NCBI GenBank assembly: GCA_937928015.1
Contig: CALFXA010000155.1
Location: forward strand, 1 to 46,958
Length of the DNA stretch: 46,958 nucleotides
Source of the DNA: an uncultured Anaerolineales bacterium
Lineage (GTDB): Bacteria > Chloroflexota > Anaerolineae > Anaerolineales > Villigracilaceae
Reading direction: 5' to 3'
The notes under the pieces are model-generated. The model saw only the letters and a program-made list of their open reading frames with translations. It had not been told where the DNA came from and did not search any database. The position numbers were made by a program, and so were the translations under genes. This document shows positions 15,767-25,008 of the stretch, in pieces (positions within the stretch are counted from its first letter, which is position 1; each line of letters starts with the position of its first letter).

Positions 15767-17243
15767 TATTTTCTAAAATCTCGATGGCATTTTGGATTCG
15801 CTTGAGACACTTGTCCCTGCCGATAATCTCCATGCTCTCGAACAGCGGCGGGCTGACCTTTTGCCCCGTGGTTGCTACACGCAAGATACCGAAGACCTGA
15901 TTCGGGGCCAAACCTGCTGCCTCGACATAGGCGCGCATGGGCGGCTCGGCTTCGGCATGGCTGAGGCTGGGCAGCGCGGACAGGATCTCGTATGACTTGC
16001 GCGCAATCTCAGCCGACTGCTTCGCGTCCAGGCCTTTGGCGACCAAATCCTCGGACGCGGGCGTGACTTCGCCCTTAAAGAAGAAGGCCGCAAACGAGAG
16101 ACAATCGTCCAGGGTAACCAGGCGCTCGCGGATGAGCGGCACGATCTGCAACAGGGTTGCGTCGTCCACGGGGAGTCCCTCACGGACGAAGTAGGGCTTG
16201 ATGCGGGCGGCCAGGTCCTCGGTCGAGAACATGCGGATGTGTGTCGCGTTGAAGTGGTCCAGTTTCTGGAAGTTGATCGCGGCGGGCGACGGCGTCAGGT
16301 TGTCAATGGAGAAACGCTCGACCATCTGGTCGAGGGTCATCACGTCATCTTCGGCCACGCCCCAACCCATCAACGCGCACCAGTTCAACACGCCTTCGGG
16401 GGTGAAACCCAGTTCGTCCAGGTCCTTGACGAAGATCGAATGACCGTCCAATTTGGCGGCGGCGCTGTCGCGCTTGCTCATCTTGCCCTTGCCGCTTGGC
16501 TTGAGGAAGACCGAGAGGTGGGCAAAAACGGGCTCCTCCCAGCCGAAGGCGCGGATGATGTTGACGTGCAACGGGAAGGTCGCCAGCCACTCCGAGCTGC
16601 GAATGACGTGCGTAATGCCCATCTCGTGGTCGTCGACCATCGCCGCCAGATGATAAGTCGGCAGGCCGTCGCTGCGTACCAGCACATAATCGTTGAGCTG
16701 GGAATTCTCGATGGTGATGTCGCCGCGCAGGTGATCGTGCGCCACGGTCACGCCCTCGGTGGGCATCTTGAAGCGCACGATGTACGACTCGCCGTCCGCG
16801 ACGCGGCGGGCAGCCTCCTCGGGCGGGATGACGCGGCAGGTTCCGTCATAATGCGGATTCTGCTTGTTCTTCATCTGCTCCTGACGCACTTTGTCAAGCC
16901 GCTCGGGCGTGCAGAAGCACGGATAAGCGTGCCCGCTGGCAATCAGGGTCTGGGTGTGATGACGGTAAATCTCGCGGCGCTCGGTCTGGCGGTAGGGTCC
17001 ATAGGGGCCGCCGATGTCGGGACCCTCGTCGTATTGCAGTCCCAGCCAGCGCAGGCCATCGTACAACTCCTGTTCCGTGCCTTCGACCGTGCGTTTGAGG
17101 TCGGTATCCTCCAGGCGCATGAGGAACTGTCCGCCCGTCTGTCTGGCAAGCAGGTAGCAGTAGAGGGCGGTGCGGGCCGTGCCGAGGTGCATGTGTCCCG
17201 TGGGAGACGGGGCGACGCGAGTGCGAGCGGGTTTCGTGGACAA
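15762..17243 (-). CDS. gltX: Glutamyl-tRNA synthetase
   Basis: 493 residues from TTG 17243. It charges tRNA-Glu. Class I motifs are RVAPSPTGHMHLGTART (HIGH region) and GKMSKRDSAA (KMSKS region), with the GluRS-type FLMRLEDTD and C-terminal helical anticodon domain. A TTG at 17261 overlapping the rodA stop is possible, but GGAGAA lies six bases before TTG 17243, which gives the normal N-terminus MSTKPARTRVAPSPTG. It is the last gene of the mre-min-rodA cluster, starting 14 bases after rodA ends, and stops at a bidirectional terminator. GlnRS is encoded separately at 10161, so this enzyme need not charge tRNA-Gln. Confidence 0.95.
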   Translation of the reverse strand: MSTKPARTRVAPSPTGHMHLGTARTALYCYLLARQTGGQFLMRLEDTDLKRTVEGTEQELYDGLRWLGLQYDEGPDIGGPYGPYRQTERREIYRHHTQTLIASGHAYPCFCTPERLDKVRQEQMKNKQNPHYDGTCRVIPPEEAARRVADGESYIVRFKMPTEGVTVAHDHLRGDITIENSQLNDYVLVRSDGLPTYHLAAMVDDHEMGITHVIRSSEWLATFPLHVNIIRAFGWEEPVFAHLSVFLKPSGKGKMSKRDSAAAKLDGHSIFVKDLDELGFTPEGVLNWCALMGWGVAEDDVMTLDQMVERFSIDNLTPSPAAINFQKLDHFNATHIRMFSTEDLAARIKPYFVREGLPVDDATLLQIVPLIRERLVTLDDCLSFAAFFFKGEVTPASEDLVAKGLDAKQSAEIARKSYEILSALPSLSHAEAEPPMRAYVEAAGLAPNQVFGILRVATTGQKVSPPLFESMEIIGRDKCLKRIQNAIEILENM

Positions 17244-17257
17244 ATCGTTTCTCCGAA

Positions 17258-18385
17258 TCAAAATTCCAGTTGTTTGTGGCGCATGGCCACGCTTTCGACC
17301 AGGCCGACGCCCACCATCAGGGCCATCAGGCCCGAGCCGCCGTAACTGATGAACGGCAGCGGCAACCCCGAGACGGGGATCAGGTTCAAGTTCATCGCGA
17401 TGTTGGCGGCCCCCTGGAAGAAGAGCATCACGCCGATGCCGTAGGCGATCATCGAGCCTGACACGTCCCGCGCCTTCTGCGCCGCACGGATGCAGCGCCA
17501 GATGACGAAGGCCAGGATCAGGATGATGATCACCCCGCCGATCATGCCGAACTCCTCCGAGGTAACCGAGAAGATGAAGTCGGTCTGACGCACCTTGAGG
17601 AAGCGCAGTTGAGTCTGCGTGCCGTGACCATAGCCGAGTCCCGTCAGGCCGCCCGAGCCGATGGCCACCAGCGCCTGCTGCACATTGTAGCGGTCACCGT
17701 AGGTGTCCTGGGGATCAGGGATCAGGAAGTTGGTGATGCGCTGCTGCTGATACGGTTGGATGCCTGGGATTTTGAGTCCCAAGATGGAGAACGCCACCAG
17801 CGTCCCCACCGCCAGCGCGCCGACCAGTGCAACCGTGACCAGGTGCTGAATCTTCAGGCCATTGATCCAGAGCATGAAGCCGAAGATGACCATGATCACC
17901 ACCACGTTGCTCAGGTTCGGCTGGATCAGGATCCAGAACATCAGGCCGAAGGCCCACAGGAAACCGCGGAAGATCCAGCGCCAGGAGCGTTCGTCATTCT
18001 GGGTCTTCTCGAAATAACGCGCCAGCATCAGGATGATGGTGATCTTGGCGAACTCGGTCGGCTGCAGGTTGAGAACGCCCACCTGGAACCAACGCTGCGC
18101 GCCAAAGGCAGCCAGGCCCAGGCTCGAAAGCGCCACCAGGAAGGCCATCGTGACGAAATAGATCGGCCAGTGGATCGACAGCCAATAGCGATAGTCAATG
18201 CTCGCCAGCACAAAGATGACCACCACGCCGACGATGGCAAAGTACATCTGGCGGGTCGGGAGCAGGAGCAATTCCTCGTTCCCTGCGATGGCCGAGCGGA
18301 TCATGGTCACGCCAAAGGCGGAAGCCAGCACCACCGCGCCCAACAGGAGGAAATCGAAATTACGCCAGGATAATCCACGCAGCAT
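17258..18385 (-). CDS. rodA: Peptidoglycan glycosyltransferase RodA (SEDS family)
   Basis: 375 residues with about ten membrane helices. RodA polymerises lipid II into glycan strands during side-wall growth, together with the class B PBP2 encoded by mrdA in this cluster. Family motifs are GAQRWFQVG, QPNLSNVVVIMVIF, the loop GSGGLTGLGYGHGTQTQ, QTDFIFSVTSEEFG and the ending PLPFISYGGSGL. ATG 18385 lies four bases after the minE stop. Placement with mreBCD and mrdA supports RodA rather than FtsW. Confidence 0.94.
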   Translation of the reverse strand: MLRGLSWRNFDFLLLGAVVLASAFGVTMIRSAIAGNEELLLLPTRQMYFAIVGVVVIFVLASIDYRYWLSIHWPIYFVTMAFLVALSSLGLAAFGAQRWFQVGVLNLQPTEFAKITIILMLARYFEKTQNDERSWRWIFRGFLWAFGLMFWILIQPNLSNVVVIMVIFGFMLWINGLKIQHLVTVALVGALAVGTLVAFSILGLKIPGIQPYQQQRITNFLIPDPQDTYGDRYNVQQALVAIGSGGLTGLGYGHGTQTQLRFLKVRQTDFIFSVTSEEFGMIGGVIIILILAFVIWRCIRAAQKARDVSGSMIAYGIGVMLFFQGAANIAMNLNLIPVSGLPLPFISYGGSGLMALMVGVGLVESVAMRHKQLEF

Positions 18386-18388
18386 AAC

Positions 18389-18652
18389 TTAGCCTGCCCG
18401 GCGGCGAGCCACACTCCGCAAGGGGATGTCTGCCACCAGACGCTGTTCGCGTCCGTCGCGCTCCAGTCCGATCTGGACGGCTTCGGGGTCGATCTCAATA
18501 TGGCGGGAAATGGCCTTCAACAGGTCATCCTTCAACGCCTCCAACTCGGCGGGCGTCAGGTCGGTGCGGTCATGCACCAGCACCAGTTGCAGGCGCTCCT
18601 TGGCGCTCTCGGCGCTGCGCTTGTTCCCAAACATGCGGTTGAAGAAACTCAT
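18389..18652 (-). CDS. minE: Cell division topological specificity factor MinE
   Basis: 87 residues from ATG 18652, which begins MSFFNRMFGNKRSAESAKERL, the usual amphipathic membrane-binding N-terminus. An upstream start inside minD would add 14 unlikely residues. The segment ERLQLVLVHDRTDLTPAELE is the MinD-contacting region, and the C-terminal part (QIGLERDGREQRLVADIPL) is the topological specificity domain. MinE drives MinD off the membrane and creates pole-to-pole oscillation, confining MinC to the poles. It follows minD by two bases and precedes rodA. Confidence 0.94.
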   Translation of the reverse strand: MSFFNRMFGNKRSAESAKERLQLVLVHDRTDLTPAELEALKDDLLKAISRHIEIDPEAVQIGLERDGREQRLVADIPLRSVARRRAG

Positions 18653-18654
18653 GG

Positions 18655-19455
18655 CTACTTCCTCCCGCCCGTCAGGCGCTGCAGGCGGCCCCACAACCCA
18701 TCCTGCTTGTCGAGGTCGAGGAAGGGAACCTCCTGCCCCTGCAGGCGTTTGGCGATGTTGCGGAAAGCCTGTCCCGCGCGGCTCTTGGGCTCCAGCGCCA
18801 CGGGGGCTCCGCGGTTGCTGCCGACGATCACACTCTCATCCTCGGGCACGACGCCGATCAACTGGATGGCCAGCAGGTCGAGCACGTCCGCGGCGGACAG
18901 CATGTCATGGCTCTTGACCATGGCGGGATTCAGGCGATTGAGAATCAGCGCGGGCGCATACTTCTCTTCCGCTTCAAGGATGCCCACCACGCGGTCGGCG
19001 TCGCGCACGGCCGAGACCTCGGGATTGGTCACCACCAACACCTTGTCGGCGGCGGCGATGGAGTTGCGGAATCCGCGCTCGATGCCCGCGGGCGAGTCGA
19101 TCAGGATGAAGTCATGGTCGGGGCGCAACTCATCGCAGACGCGCACCATATCGCTGGGCGAGACAGCGTTCTTGTCGCGCGTCTGAGCGGCGGGGATCAG
19201 GAACAGGTTTTCGAAATGCTTGTCGCGGATCATAGCCTGGCGCAGGCGGCAGCGGCCTTCGATCACGTCGACCACATCATAGACGATGCGATTCTCCAGA
19301 CCCAGCACAATGTCGAGATTGCGCAGGCCGATGTCGCCGTCAATGCAGACGACCTTCTGCCCGTCCGCCGCCAGTGCGGTGGCCAGGTTGGCGACGGCGG
19401 TGGTCTTGCCGACGCCGCCCTTCCCCGAAGTAATGGTGACAACTTTTGCGGTCAT
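18655..19455 (-). CDS. minD: Septum-site determining ATPase MinD
   Basis: 266 residues. The deviant Walker A motif GKGGVGKTT with signature lysine (about residues 11-19), CIDGDIGLRNLDIVLGLENR and FILIDSPAGIERGF are MinD hallmarks. The C-terminus (DGLWGRLQRLTGG) is an amphipathic membrane-targeting helix. MinD-ATP dimers bind the membrane and recruit MinC to block FtsZ ring formation near poles. It sits between minC and minE in a contiguous minus-strand operon. Confidence 0.96.
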   Translation of the reverse strand: MTAKVVTITSGKGGVGKTTAVANLATALAADGQKVVCIDGDIGLRNLDIVLGLENRIVYDVVDVIEGRCRLRQAMIRDKHFENLFLIPAAQTRDKNAVSPSDMVRVCDELRPDHDFILIDSPAGIERGFRNSIAAADKVLVVTNPEVSAVRDADRVVGILEAEEKYAPALILNRLNPAMVKSHDMLSAADVLDLLAIQLIGVVPEDESVIVGSNRGAPVALEPKSRAGQAFRNIAKRLQGQEVPFLDLDKQDGLWGRLQRLTGGRK

Positions 19456-19476
19456 GAACGCTTCCCTTTGGTGAGT

Positions 19477-20160
19477 TTATCCCGGCTGCCACAACTCGGC
19501 CTGCAACCGTCCATCTTTGTTAATGCTTGCGACCTCGGGCCGCGGATTCTTCTGCGGCTTGAGTGTCGCCGAAACTTCGTCTGCGATGCGCAACTGCGTG
19601 GCCGAAAGGTCCAGCGCGCAGATGACGGCCTGGCGATTGCCCTTCGCGCCCGCGTGGATGACGCCCCGCACCCGTCCCCACACGATGACGTTGCCCTCGG
19701 CCACCACCTCCGCCCCGGGGTTGACATCGCCAAAGATGACGACATGCCCCGGATACTCGATGCGCGTCCCGGACCTGAGAGTCTTGCTCAGGAAAAGGGC
19801 CGCATCCTCGCCGACCGGCGCAGCCGCCGGACGCTTCTCCTCGACGCGCGACTTATTGGAGAGACGCGTGGCCAGGCCGAGCAGTTGAGCGGTCTTCTCC
19901 GTCTTGGGCGACTCGCTCAAGACCGCCCAAAGCGAAATGCCGCGCTCGGAGAGCAGGTCACGCAACTGGACCATCTCGTCCACGCCCAAAGCCTGGGTGC
20001 CAATGTCCAGCACGAGGCGGGCGCCCTGAAAGAACGAGGCACGCCCGTCGATCTGCGTGAGCAGGGCGGACTGGTTTTCATCCCAGGTCTCGCCCGTCAG
20101 CGCAACCAGCAGGCTGTCACGCAATCCCTTGATCTGGACGGTCGAAGAAGTGGCATTCAT
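19477..20160 (-). CDS. minC: Septum-site determining protein MinC
   Basis: 227 residues from ATG 20160 (MNATSSTVQIKGLRDSLLV). A TTG 24 bases upstream is also open. The N-terminal domain (about 1-105) is the FtsZ-antagonist part. A Lys/Arg/Pro linker follows, then the C-terminal beta-helix with SGTRIEYPGHVVIFGDVNPGAEV, GNVIVWGRVRG and HAGAKGN, which binds MinD. A TATAAT at 20174-20179 (minus) lies 13 bases before the ATG, so minC may also have its own near-leaderless promoter within the cluster. Confidence 0.93.
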   Translation of the reverse strand: MNATSSTVQIKGLRDSLLVALTGETWDENQSALLTQIDGRASFFQGARLVLDIGTQALGVDEMVQLRDLLSERGISLWAVLSESPKTEKTAQLLGLATRLSNKSRVEEKRPAAAPVGEDAALFLSKTLRSGTRIEYPGHVVIFGDVNPGAEVVAEGNVIVWGRVRGVIHAGAKGNRQAVICALDLSATQLRIADEVSATLKPQKNPRPEVASINKDGRLQAELWQPG

Positions 20161-20191
20161 AAAACTGGCCTGAATTATACCCAAGACGGGC

Positions 20192-22468
20192 TTACGGCGT
20201 GGCCGAGCCTCCCTGCGCGATGTCGATGGACTTCAGCTCGAAGTAAGCCTGCAAGACACGCGCCACGATGGGTGCGGCTACACTGGCGCCTTCACCGCCA
20301 TTGTAGGCGAAGGCCATCACGATGATCTCGGGATCCTCAAAGGGCGCATACGCCAGGGTCCAGGAGTGGGTGGGCCAGGCCCCAAATTGACAACGGTTGG
20401 CCTTGCGGGCCACGTCATCGCAGTATTCAGCCGTACCGGTCTTGCCTGCCACCGCAATCGGGAGCGGATAATCGACCGTAAACACCTTGTGGAGCGTACC
20501 GCTGGGATCGGTGACCGTCATGCGAGTCCCGGTCCGCACCGCTGTCATCGTAGCAGGATTCACCACCTTCTTCTGCCCCTCCACAGCCAGACAATATCCA
20601 GCATCACAATTGTATTCCTGGATCAAGGGCGTCTTGGTGATGTCCCATTTCAGATTAGGGACGAACGGCGAGATCTGATAGCTGCCTTGGGGCGGCTTGA
20701 CCAGCGGCTTGTTGGGTTCAGCAGGGTTGACATATTGCTTCGTCTGGTCGCCCTTCGAATCGATGACGGTCTTCGCCACCCAGACCGTAAAGTCCGCAGG
20801 GTTGAACCAGACCTCCTGCACATTGCCCTCCGCGTCAGTCACCTGGCGGACAATGGTCGGCTGCATCAGCTTGCCGCCGTTGGCGACGGTCGCACCCGAC
20901 ATGATGACTTGCAACGGCGTAGCCAAGACGTAGCCTTGTCCCACGCTGGCGATATAAGTGTCACCTGTGGACCAGACTTCGGTGGTGGTGATACGCTTCC
21001 AGTCCGGGCTGGGAATCAGGCCCGTCGCTTCACCGAGCAATTCGATGCCCGAACGGCGATCATATCCCAACGCGCGAGCGTATTCCCCAAGGCGGAAGAT
21101 GCCCAAGCCTTCGGGGATTTCATCCTGATAGCCACCGCCCAACTTGTAGAAACACACGTTACTGGAGTAGGCAATGCAATGGAAAAAGTCGATCTGGCCG
21201 AAGCCCTCGGGACGCTTATCGTAAATCCAGTCCACAAACGGACGGGTGTTGTTCGCACCGCAGGTTTCGTTGGCGGTGAACTTGTCGCATAACTCGATCT
21301 GGCCCGGCGCAAAGATAATGGACTGGTCATTGACCACACCCTCGTTGTACGCGCCCGTGGCCGTCGACAGTTTGAACACGGATCCGGGCGGGAACTCGGC
21401 GGAGATGGCGTTATTCAAGAGCGGTCGGCGCGGGTCCTCGCTCAACTGCTGATAGTAATAGGACGGGATGATGCGCGCCATGCGGTTGTTTTCGTATGTC
21501 GGGTAGGTGACCATCGCCAGGATCTCGCCCGTCTTGGGGTTCATGGCGATCACCACGCCGCTCGAAATGCGTACCGTGTTGAAGTAGGTGTTCCAGAAAC
21601 TGATCTCTTGCATCAGCGAGGCCTCGGCTGCGGCCTGCAGGCGTGTGTCGATGGTCAAAGTGACGTTGTTACCGGGCAGGGCCGGGATGGGCGCTTCGAG
21701 GTTGCGAAGCTCCTTGCCTGCCACGTCCACCTGGATCACGCGCTCACCATTCTGCCCCGCCAGGATTTCCTGCAGCGATGCCTCCACACCCGCATACCCG
21801 ATCTTGTCACGGTTGGGGACGAAGCGGCGCGCCTTGAGCGCCTCCTCTTCGGCGGCGGGAATCGGGCCGAGGAAGCCGACCAGGTTGGCGGTCAGCGACC
21901 CGGTTGGGTAATCGCGGATGGGCTCGATCTCGATGCTGACACCGGGCAGGTCCGCGGCGCGTTCGCGCACCAGGCGCGCGGTCTCCTCCGTAACATTGCA
22001 CTTGATCTTGACCGGGCTGTACGGCGCGATGGAGTCACCCAAAGCGACCATATCCGCGATGGTGGGGCCGTCGATACAAGCCGAGAACTGTTTGGCAAAA
22101 TTCAACGTATCCTCGGTGACGGGTCCGCCTGCCGCAACGCCAGTGATCTTCGAAACTTCACGATATACCCGCTGGATGTCTGCGTCATCATCGGGAAGGT
22201 TGGCCGGGGTGATGACCAGGTTGTAGGCGGCGATGTTGCGCGCCAACACGTATCCATTACGGTCGTAGACGATTCCCCGTTGAGAGGGAACACTGATGGA
22301 CTTGGTGTAATTTTCCACGGCTTGGACCGTATAGTCGCCGCCGGTCAACACTTGTAAAACGACCAGACGGTACACGAGCATCGCCATCACGATAAACACG
22401 ATCCCATAGACGATGAACAATCGCCAGGGTTCGAATTGTGACGTGCGTGGAAGCGACGAAGAACTCAT
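20192..22468 (-). CDS. mrdA: Penicillin-binding protein 2 (class B transpeptidase)
   Basis: 758 residues, longer than E. coli PBP2 (about 630). An N-terminal membrane anchor (about 20-40) is followed by the pedestal domain (YDRNGYVLARNIAAYNL, IPIRDYPTG-like region) and the transpeptidase domain. Its active-site motifs are SVFK (about Ser361), SSN (about 432) and KTGTAEYC (about 675). Extra length lies mainly between SSN and KTG, where a Lys/Pro-rich insertion (about 570-650) carries NCDAGYC. It cross-links peptidoglycan in the elongasome with RodA and MreBCD. Its start overlaps the mreD stop by four bases. Confidence 0.94.
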   Translation of the reverse strand: MSSSSLPRTSQFEPWRLFIVYGIVFIVMAMLVYRLVVLQVLTGGDYTVQAVENYTKSISVPSQRGIVYDRNGYVLARNIAAYNLVITPANLPDDDADIQRVYREVSKITGVAAGGPVTEDTLNFAKQFSACIDGPTIADMVALGDSIAPYSPVKIKCNVTEETARLVRERAADLPGVSIEIEPIRDYPTGSLTANLVGFLGPIPAAEEEALKARRFVPNRDKIGYAGVEASLQEILAGQNGERVIQVDVAGKELRNLEAPIPALPGNNVTLTIDTRLQAAAEASLMQEISFWNTYFNTVRISSGVVIAMNPKTGEILAMVTYPTYENNRMARIIPSYYYQQLSEDPRRPLLNNAISAEFPPGSVFKLSTATGAYNEGVVNDQSIIFAPGQIELCDKFTANETCGANNTRPFVDWIYDKRPEGFGQIDFFHCIAYSSNVCFYKLGGGYQDEIPEGLGIFRLGEYARALGYDRRSGIELLGEATGLIPSPDWKRITTTEVWSTGDTYIASVGQGYVLATPLQVIMSGATVANGGKLMQPTIVRQVTDAEGNVQEVWFNPADFTVWVAKTVIDSKGDQTKQYVNPAEPNKPLVKPPQGSYQISPFVPNLKWDITKTPLIQEYNCDAGYCLAVEGQKKVVNPATMTAVRTGTRMTVTDPSGTLHKVFTVDYPLPIAVAGKTGTAEYCDDVARKANRCQFGAWPTHSWTLAYAPFEDPEIIVMAFAYNGGEGASVAAPIVARVLQAYFELKSIDIAQGGSATP

Positions 22469-22965
22469 TCAACCTCCTCCCCCGGGTACACCCAACGCGC
22501 AAGATCGCGCATGAAGGTATACATGGGGATGGCAAAAAGCAAATTCAGTAAGAGACTGGGCAGGGTCACGAAACCAAGCGCATCGCCCAGCGGGACCGGG
22601 CTGCCCGCGACGAACAACGCCGCATAAGACAGCAGGTGCATCACCATCGTTCCGACAAACGTAACGGTGAACATGGCCAGCAACGGTGCCTGCCAGATGC
22701 GGCGCTGAAGCATCTGCGCCACGAACACCACGGCAAAATATCCAAGTGCGGTCACGGGCCAAGGAAGTTTCGTCAGGTAGCCGACGAAGAGCGCGACCAC
22801 AAAGGCCCAATGCCAGGCTGACCGCACCTGGGGCTGCAAGGCCCAACCCGCCAGCAAAATCAGCAGCAGGTCGGCGTAGCCCGAAAGAAGGGTTATCCTG
22901 CTGATCACCGCGGATTGGAAAATAACTGCCAGCGCGATCAGCGGAAAGGCGATCAGGTTGCGCAT
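22465..22965 (-). CDS. mreD: Rod shape-determining protein MreD
   Basis: 166 residues, almost entirely hydrophobic with about five to six membrane helices. It is typical of MreD in size and position between mreC and mrdA. Family-like features are the N-terminal AVIFQSAVISRITLLSGYADLLLILLAGWA and a C-terminal loop near IPMYTFMRDLARW. MreD links the MreB cytoskeleton to the wall-synthesis enzymes. The stop overlaps the mrdA start (ATGA), and mreC ends 6 bases upstream. Sequence conservation in this family is weak, so gene order carries much of the call. Confidence 0.88.
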   Translation of the reverse strand: MRNLIAFPLIALAVIFQSAVISRITLLSGYADLLLILLAGWALQPQVRSAWHWAFVVALFVGYLTKLPWPVTALGYFAVVFVAQMLQRRIWQAPLLAMFTVTFVGTMVMHLLSYAALFVAGSPVPLGDALGFVTLPSLLLNLLFAIPMYTFMRDLARWVYPGEEVE

Positions 22966-22971
22966 GATGTT

Positions 22972-23814
22972 TCAGGGGGTGGTGGGAACGAGCGGCGAAA
23001 TGTCGACCGGACGGAAGTTGGTAATGACCAGTACGATTTCAAGACGGGCGAAGTCCACTGCGGGCTGGACCACCGCCTGCTGGAACAACTCCACGTCCAG
23101 GCTGCGAACGGAGACCACCTGCCCGATGATCAGGTTGGACGGATAACCGCCGCCCAGGCCCGAGGTCAGGATCAGGTCACCGGGTTCGACGGTGGCATCT
23201 TGTGAGATCATGTCGAGGGTCACGTCGCCTGTGACCGACCCTATCAGCACGGCATCGGTGTTGGCGTTCTGGAGATGGACATTGATCGAGGCGGCGGGAT
23301 CGGTGATCAACTGCACACGGGCCGCATCGGCAATGACCGCGTCGATGCGGCCGATCAAGCCTTGATTGGTGACCACGGGCATACCGCGGCGGATTCCGTC
23401 GTTGGAGCCGCGGTTGATGACCACATAATGCAGGAAGGGGCTGGGGTCGCGTCCGATGACGGCCGCGGCGCGATAGGTGCTCTCAGGGTTGGAGCGTGAG
23501 AAATCCACCAGCGCGCGCAGCACCTCGGTCTCGTTGACGCGTTGCTGCAAATCGATGACTTGGGCCTGGAGTTGCGAGACCTCGGCTTGCAGCTCGGCAT
23601 TGCGCGCACGCAGGGACGCGATGTCACGCGGAGCAGTGAAGAAATCCTGCAAGGCTTGGACTCGGGTCGAGATCCAGGTCTGCGCGTTTACCAGGGATCC
23701 TGTAAACTGATTGGACGCCGAACTAAAGAAGCCCCCCAGGGCCAGCGCAAGAATGCCGCCCACGATCAGGAATATGATGGTCGTCTGTAAAGAACGGGAA
23801 AACAGATCCTTCAT
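22972..23814 (-). CDS. mreC: Rod shape-determining protein MreC
   Basis: 280 residues. One N-terminal membrane helix (about 12-33) is followed by a coiled coil at about 63-100 (RARNAELQAEVSQLQAQV) and the MreC beta-barrel region (YRAAAVIGRDPSPFLHYVVI, GSNDGIRRGMPVV, GLIGRI, GDLILTSGLGGGYPSNLIIG). MreC is an extracytoplasmic scaffold that activates PBP2/RodA. It lies between mreB and mreD on the same strand. Confidence 0.95.
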   Translation of the reverse strand: MKDLFSRSLQTTIIFLIVGGILALALGGFFSSASNQFTGSLVNAQTWISTRVQALQDFFTAPRDIASLRARNAELQAEVSQLQAQVIDLQQRVNETEVLRALVDFSRSNPESTYRAAAVIGRDPSPFLHYVVINRGSNDGIRRGMPVVTNQGLIGRIDAVIADAARVQLITDPAASINVHLQNANTDAVLIGSVTGDVTLDMISQDATVEPGDLILTSGLGGGYPSNLIIGQVVSVRSLDVELFQQAVVQPAVDFARLEIVLVITNFRPVDISPLVPTTP

Positions 23815-23845
23815 TCGTTTTAGGTTTTACTAATACATCAGGACG

Positions 23846-24916
23846 CTAGGCAGTATGGCGGGTGCTGCCGCGTTCCAGACTGGCCAGGAGGTGGCTCAGG
23901 GTTTCAAAATCATCGAAGATCATGGCCGCGCCGCGCGCCACACAGGTGAGCGGATCTTCCGCCACCCAGACACGCAGTTTCAACTCGTCAGTCATGCGCT
24001 CCGCCAGGCCTTGCAGCAGCGCGCCGCCGCCCGCCAGACAGATACCCACATCCATCAAGTCGGCCACAATCTCGGGCGGGACCTCGTCCAGCGAATCGCG
24101 CACGGTGTCGAGGATGACCTGCACCGAACCCGCCAGCGCCTCGCGAATTTCGATAGAGGAAATCTCCACCGTTTCGGGGAGGCCTGTCACCAGGTTGCGT
24201 CCGCGCACCTGCATGATCTTCTCAGGCTGGAGCGGATAGGCCGAGCCGATCTGCCATTTGACCTGTTCGGCAATGCCCTCGCCCACCAGCAGGTTGTACT
24301 TGTTACGCAAATACTGCACGATGTCCTGGTCCATTTCGTCGCCTGCCACACGCAAGGAGCGGGAGAGGACCACGCCGCGGCGAGAGAGGACGGCCACTTC
24401 GGTGGTGCCGCCGCCGATGTCCACGACCATCGAGCCGCGAATTTCGTTAACAGGCAGGCCCGCCCCCAGGGCGGCGGCGATGGGCTCCTCAATCAACAAA
24501 GCCTGGCGAGCGCCCGAAGCCATGACGGCGTCATAGACGGCACGCTTTTCCACTTCGGTCACACCGGTCGGAAGGCCCACAATCACGCGCGGACGCGGCA
24601 ACGGAACCACACTCTGTTCGTGGACCTTGCCGATGAAATATTCCAACATATATTGCGTGACGTCAAATTCCGAAATGACGCCATCGCGAATCGGACGAAC
24701 CACCACCACGTTGGCGGGGGTGCGTCCGACCATTTCCTTGGCTTCCAGGCCGATCGCCAGGGGCTGGCGCAAACGCTTGTCAATCGTCACCCAGGAAGGC
24801 TCGTTGATGACGATACCCTTCCCGCGCACGTGAACCAGTGTGTTCGCCGTGCCCAGATCGATGGCGATATCCAATGAAAACAGGCCTAGCAGCCAGTTGA
24901 TAGGGTTGAAGGCCAA
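23846..24916 (-). CDS. mreB: Rod shape-determining actin homologue MreB
   Basis: 356 residues from a TTG start (MAFNPINWLLGLFSLDIAIDLGT). It is preceded by GGAG about eight bases upstream, and a minus-strand TATAAT at 24961-24966 may be its promoter. Actin-fold motifs are DLGTANTLV (phosphate 1), VDIGGGTTEVAVLSRRG (phosphate 2), IEEPIAAALGAGLPV (connect 1) and CLAGGGALLQGL (adenosine). The hydrophobic N-terminal FNPINWLLGLF is likely to act as membrane-binding helix. It heads the mreBCD-mrdA-minCDE-rodA-gltX gene run, so rod shape and division-site placement are transcribed as a block. Confidence 0.96.
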   Translation of the reverse strand: MAFNPINWLLGLFSLDIAIDLGTANTLVHVRGKGIVINEPSWVTIDKRLRQPLAIGLEAKEMVGRTPANVVVVRPIRDGVISEFDVTQYMLEYFIGKVHEQSVVPLPRPRVIVGLPTGVTEVEKRAVYDAVMASGARQALLIEEPIAAALGAGLPVNEIRGSMVVDIGGGTTEVAVLSRRGVVLSRSLRVAGDEMDQDIVQYLRNKYNLLVGEGIAEQVKWQIGSAYPLQPEKIMQVRGRNLVTGLPETVEISSIEIREALAGSVQVILDTVRDSLDEVPPEIVADLMDVGICLAGGGALLQGLAERMTDELKLRVWVAEDPLTCVARGAAMIFDDFETLSHLLASLERGSTRHTA

Positions 24917-25008
24917 TTCAGGCTCCTCGATGATGGTCTGCTGTTCAAACTTGCGGAGGTATTATACCATGAGGCTTAAAAAGTCATTTTTTGGGGTTTT
25001 CAGGCTTC

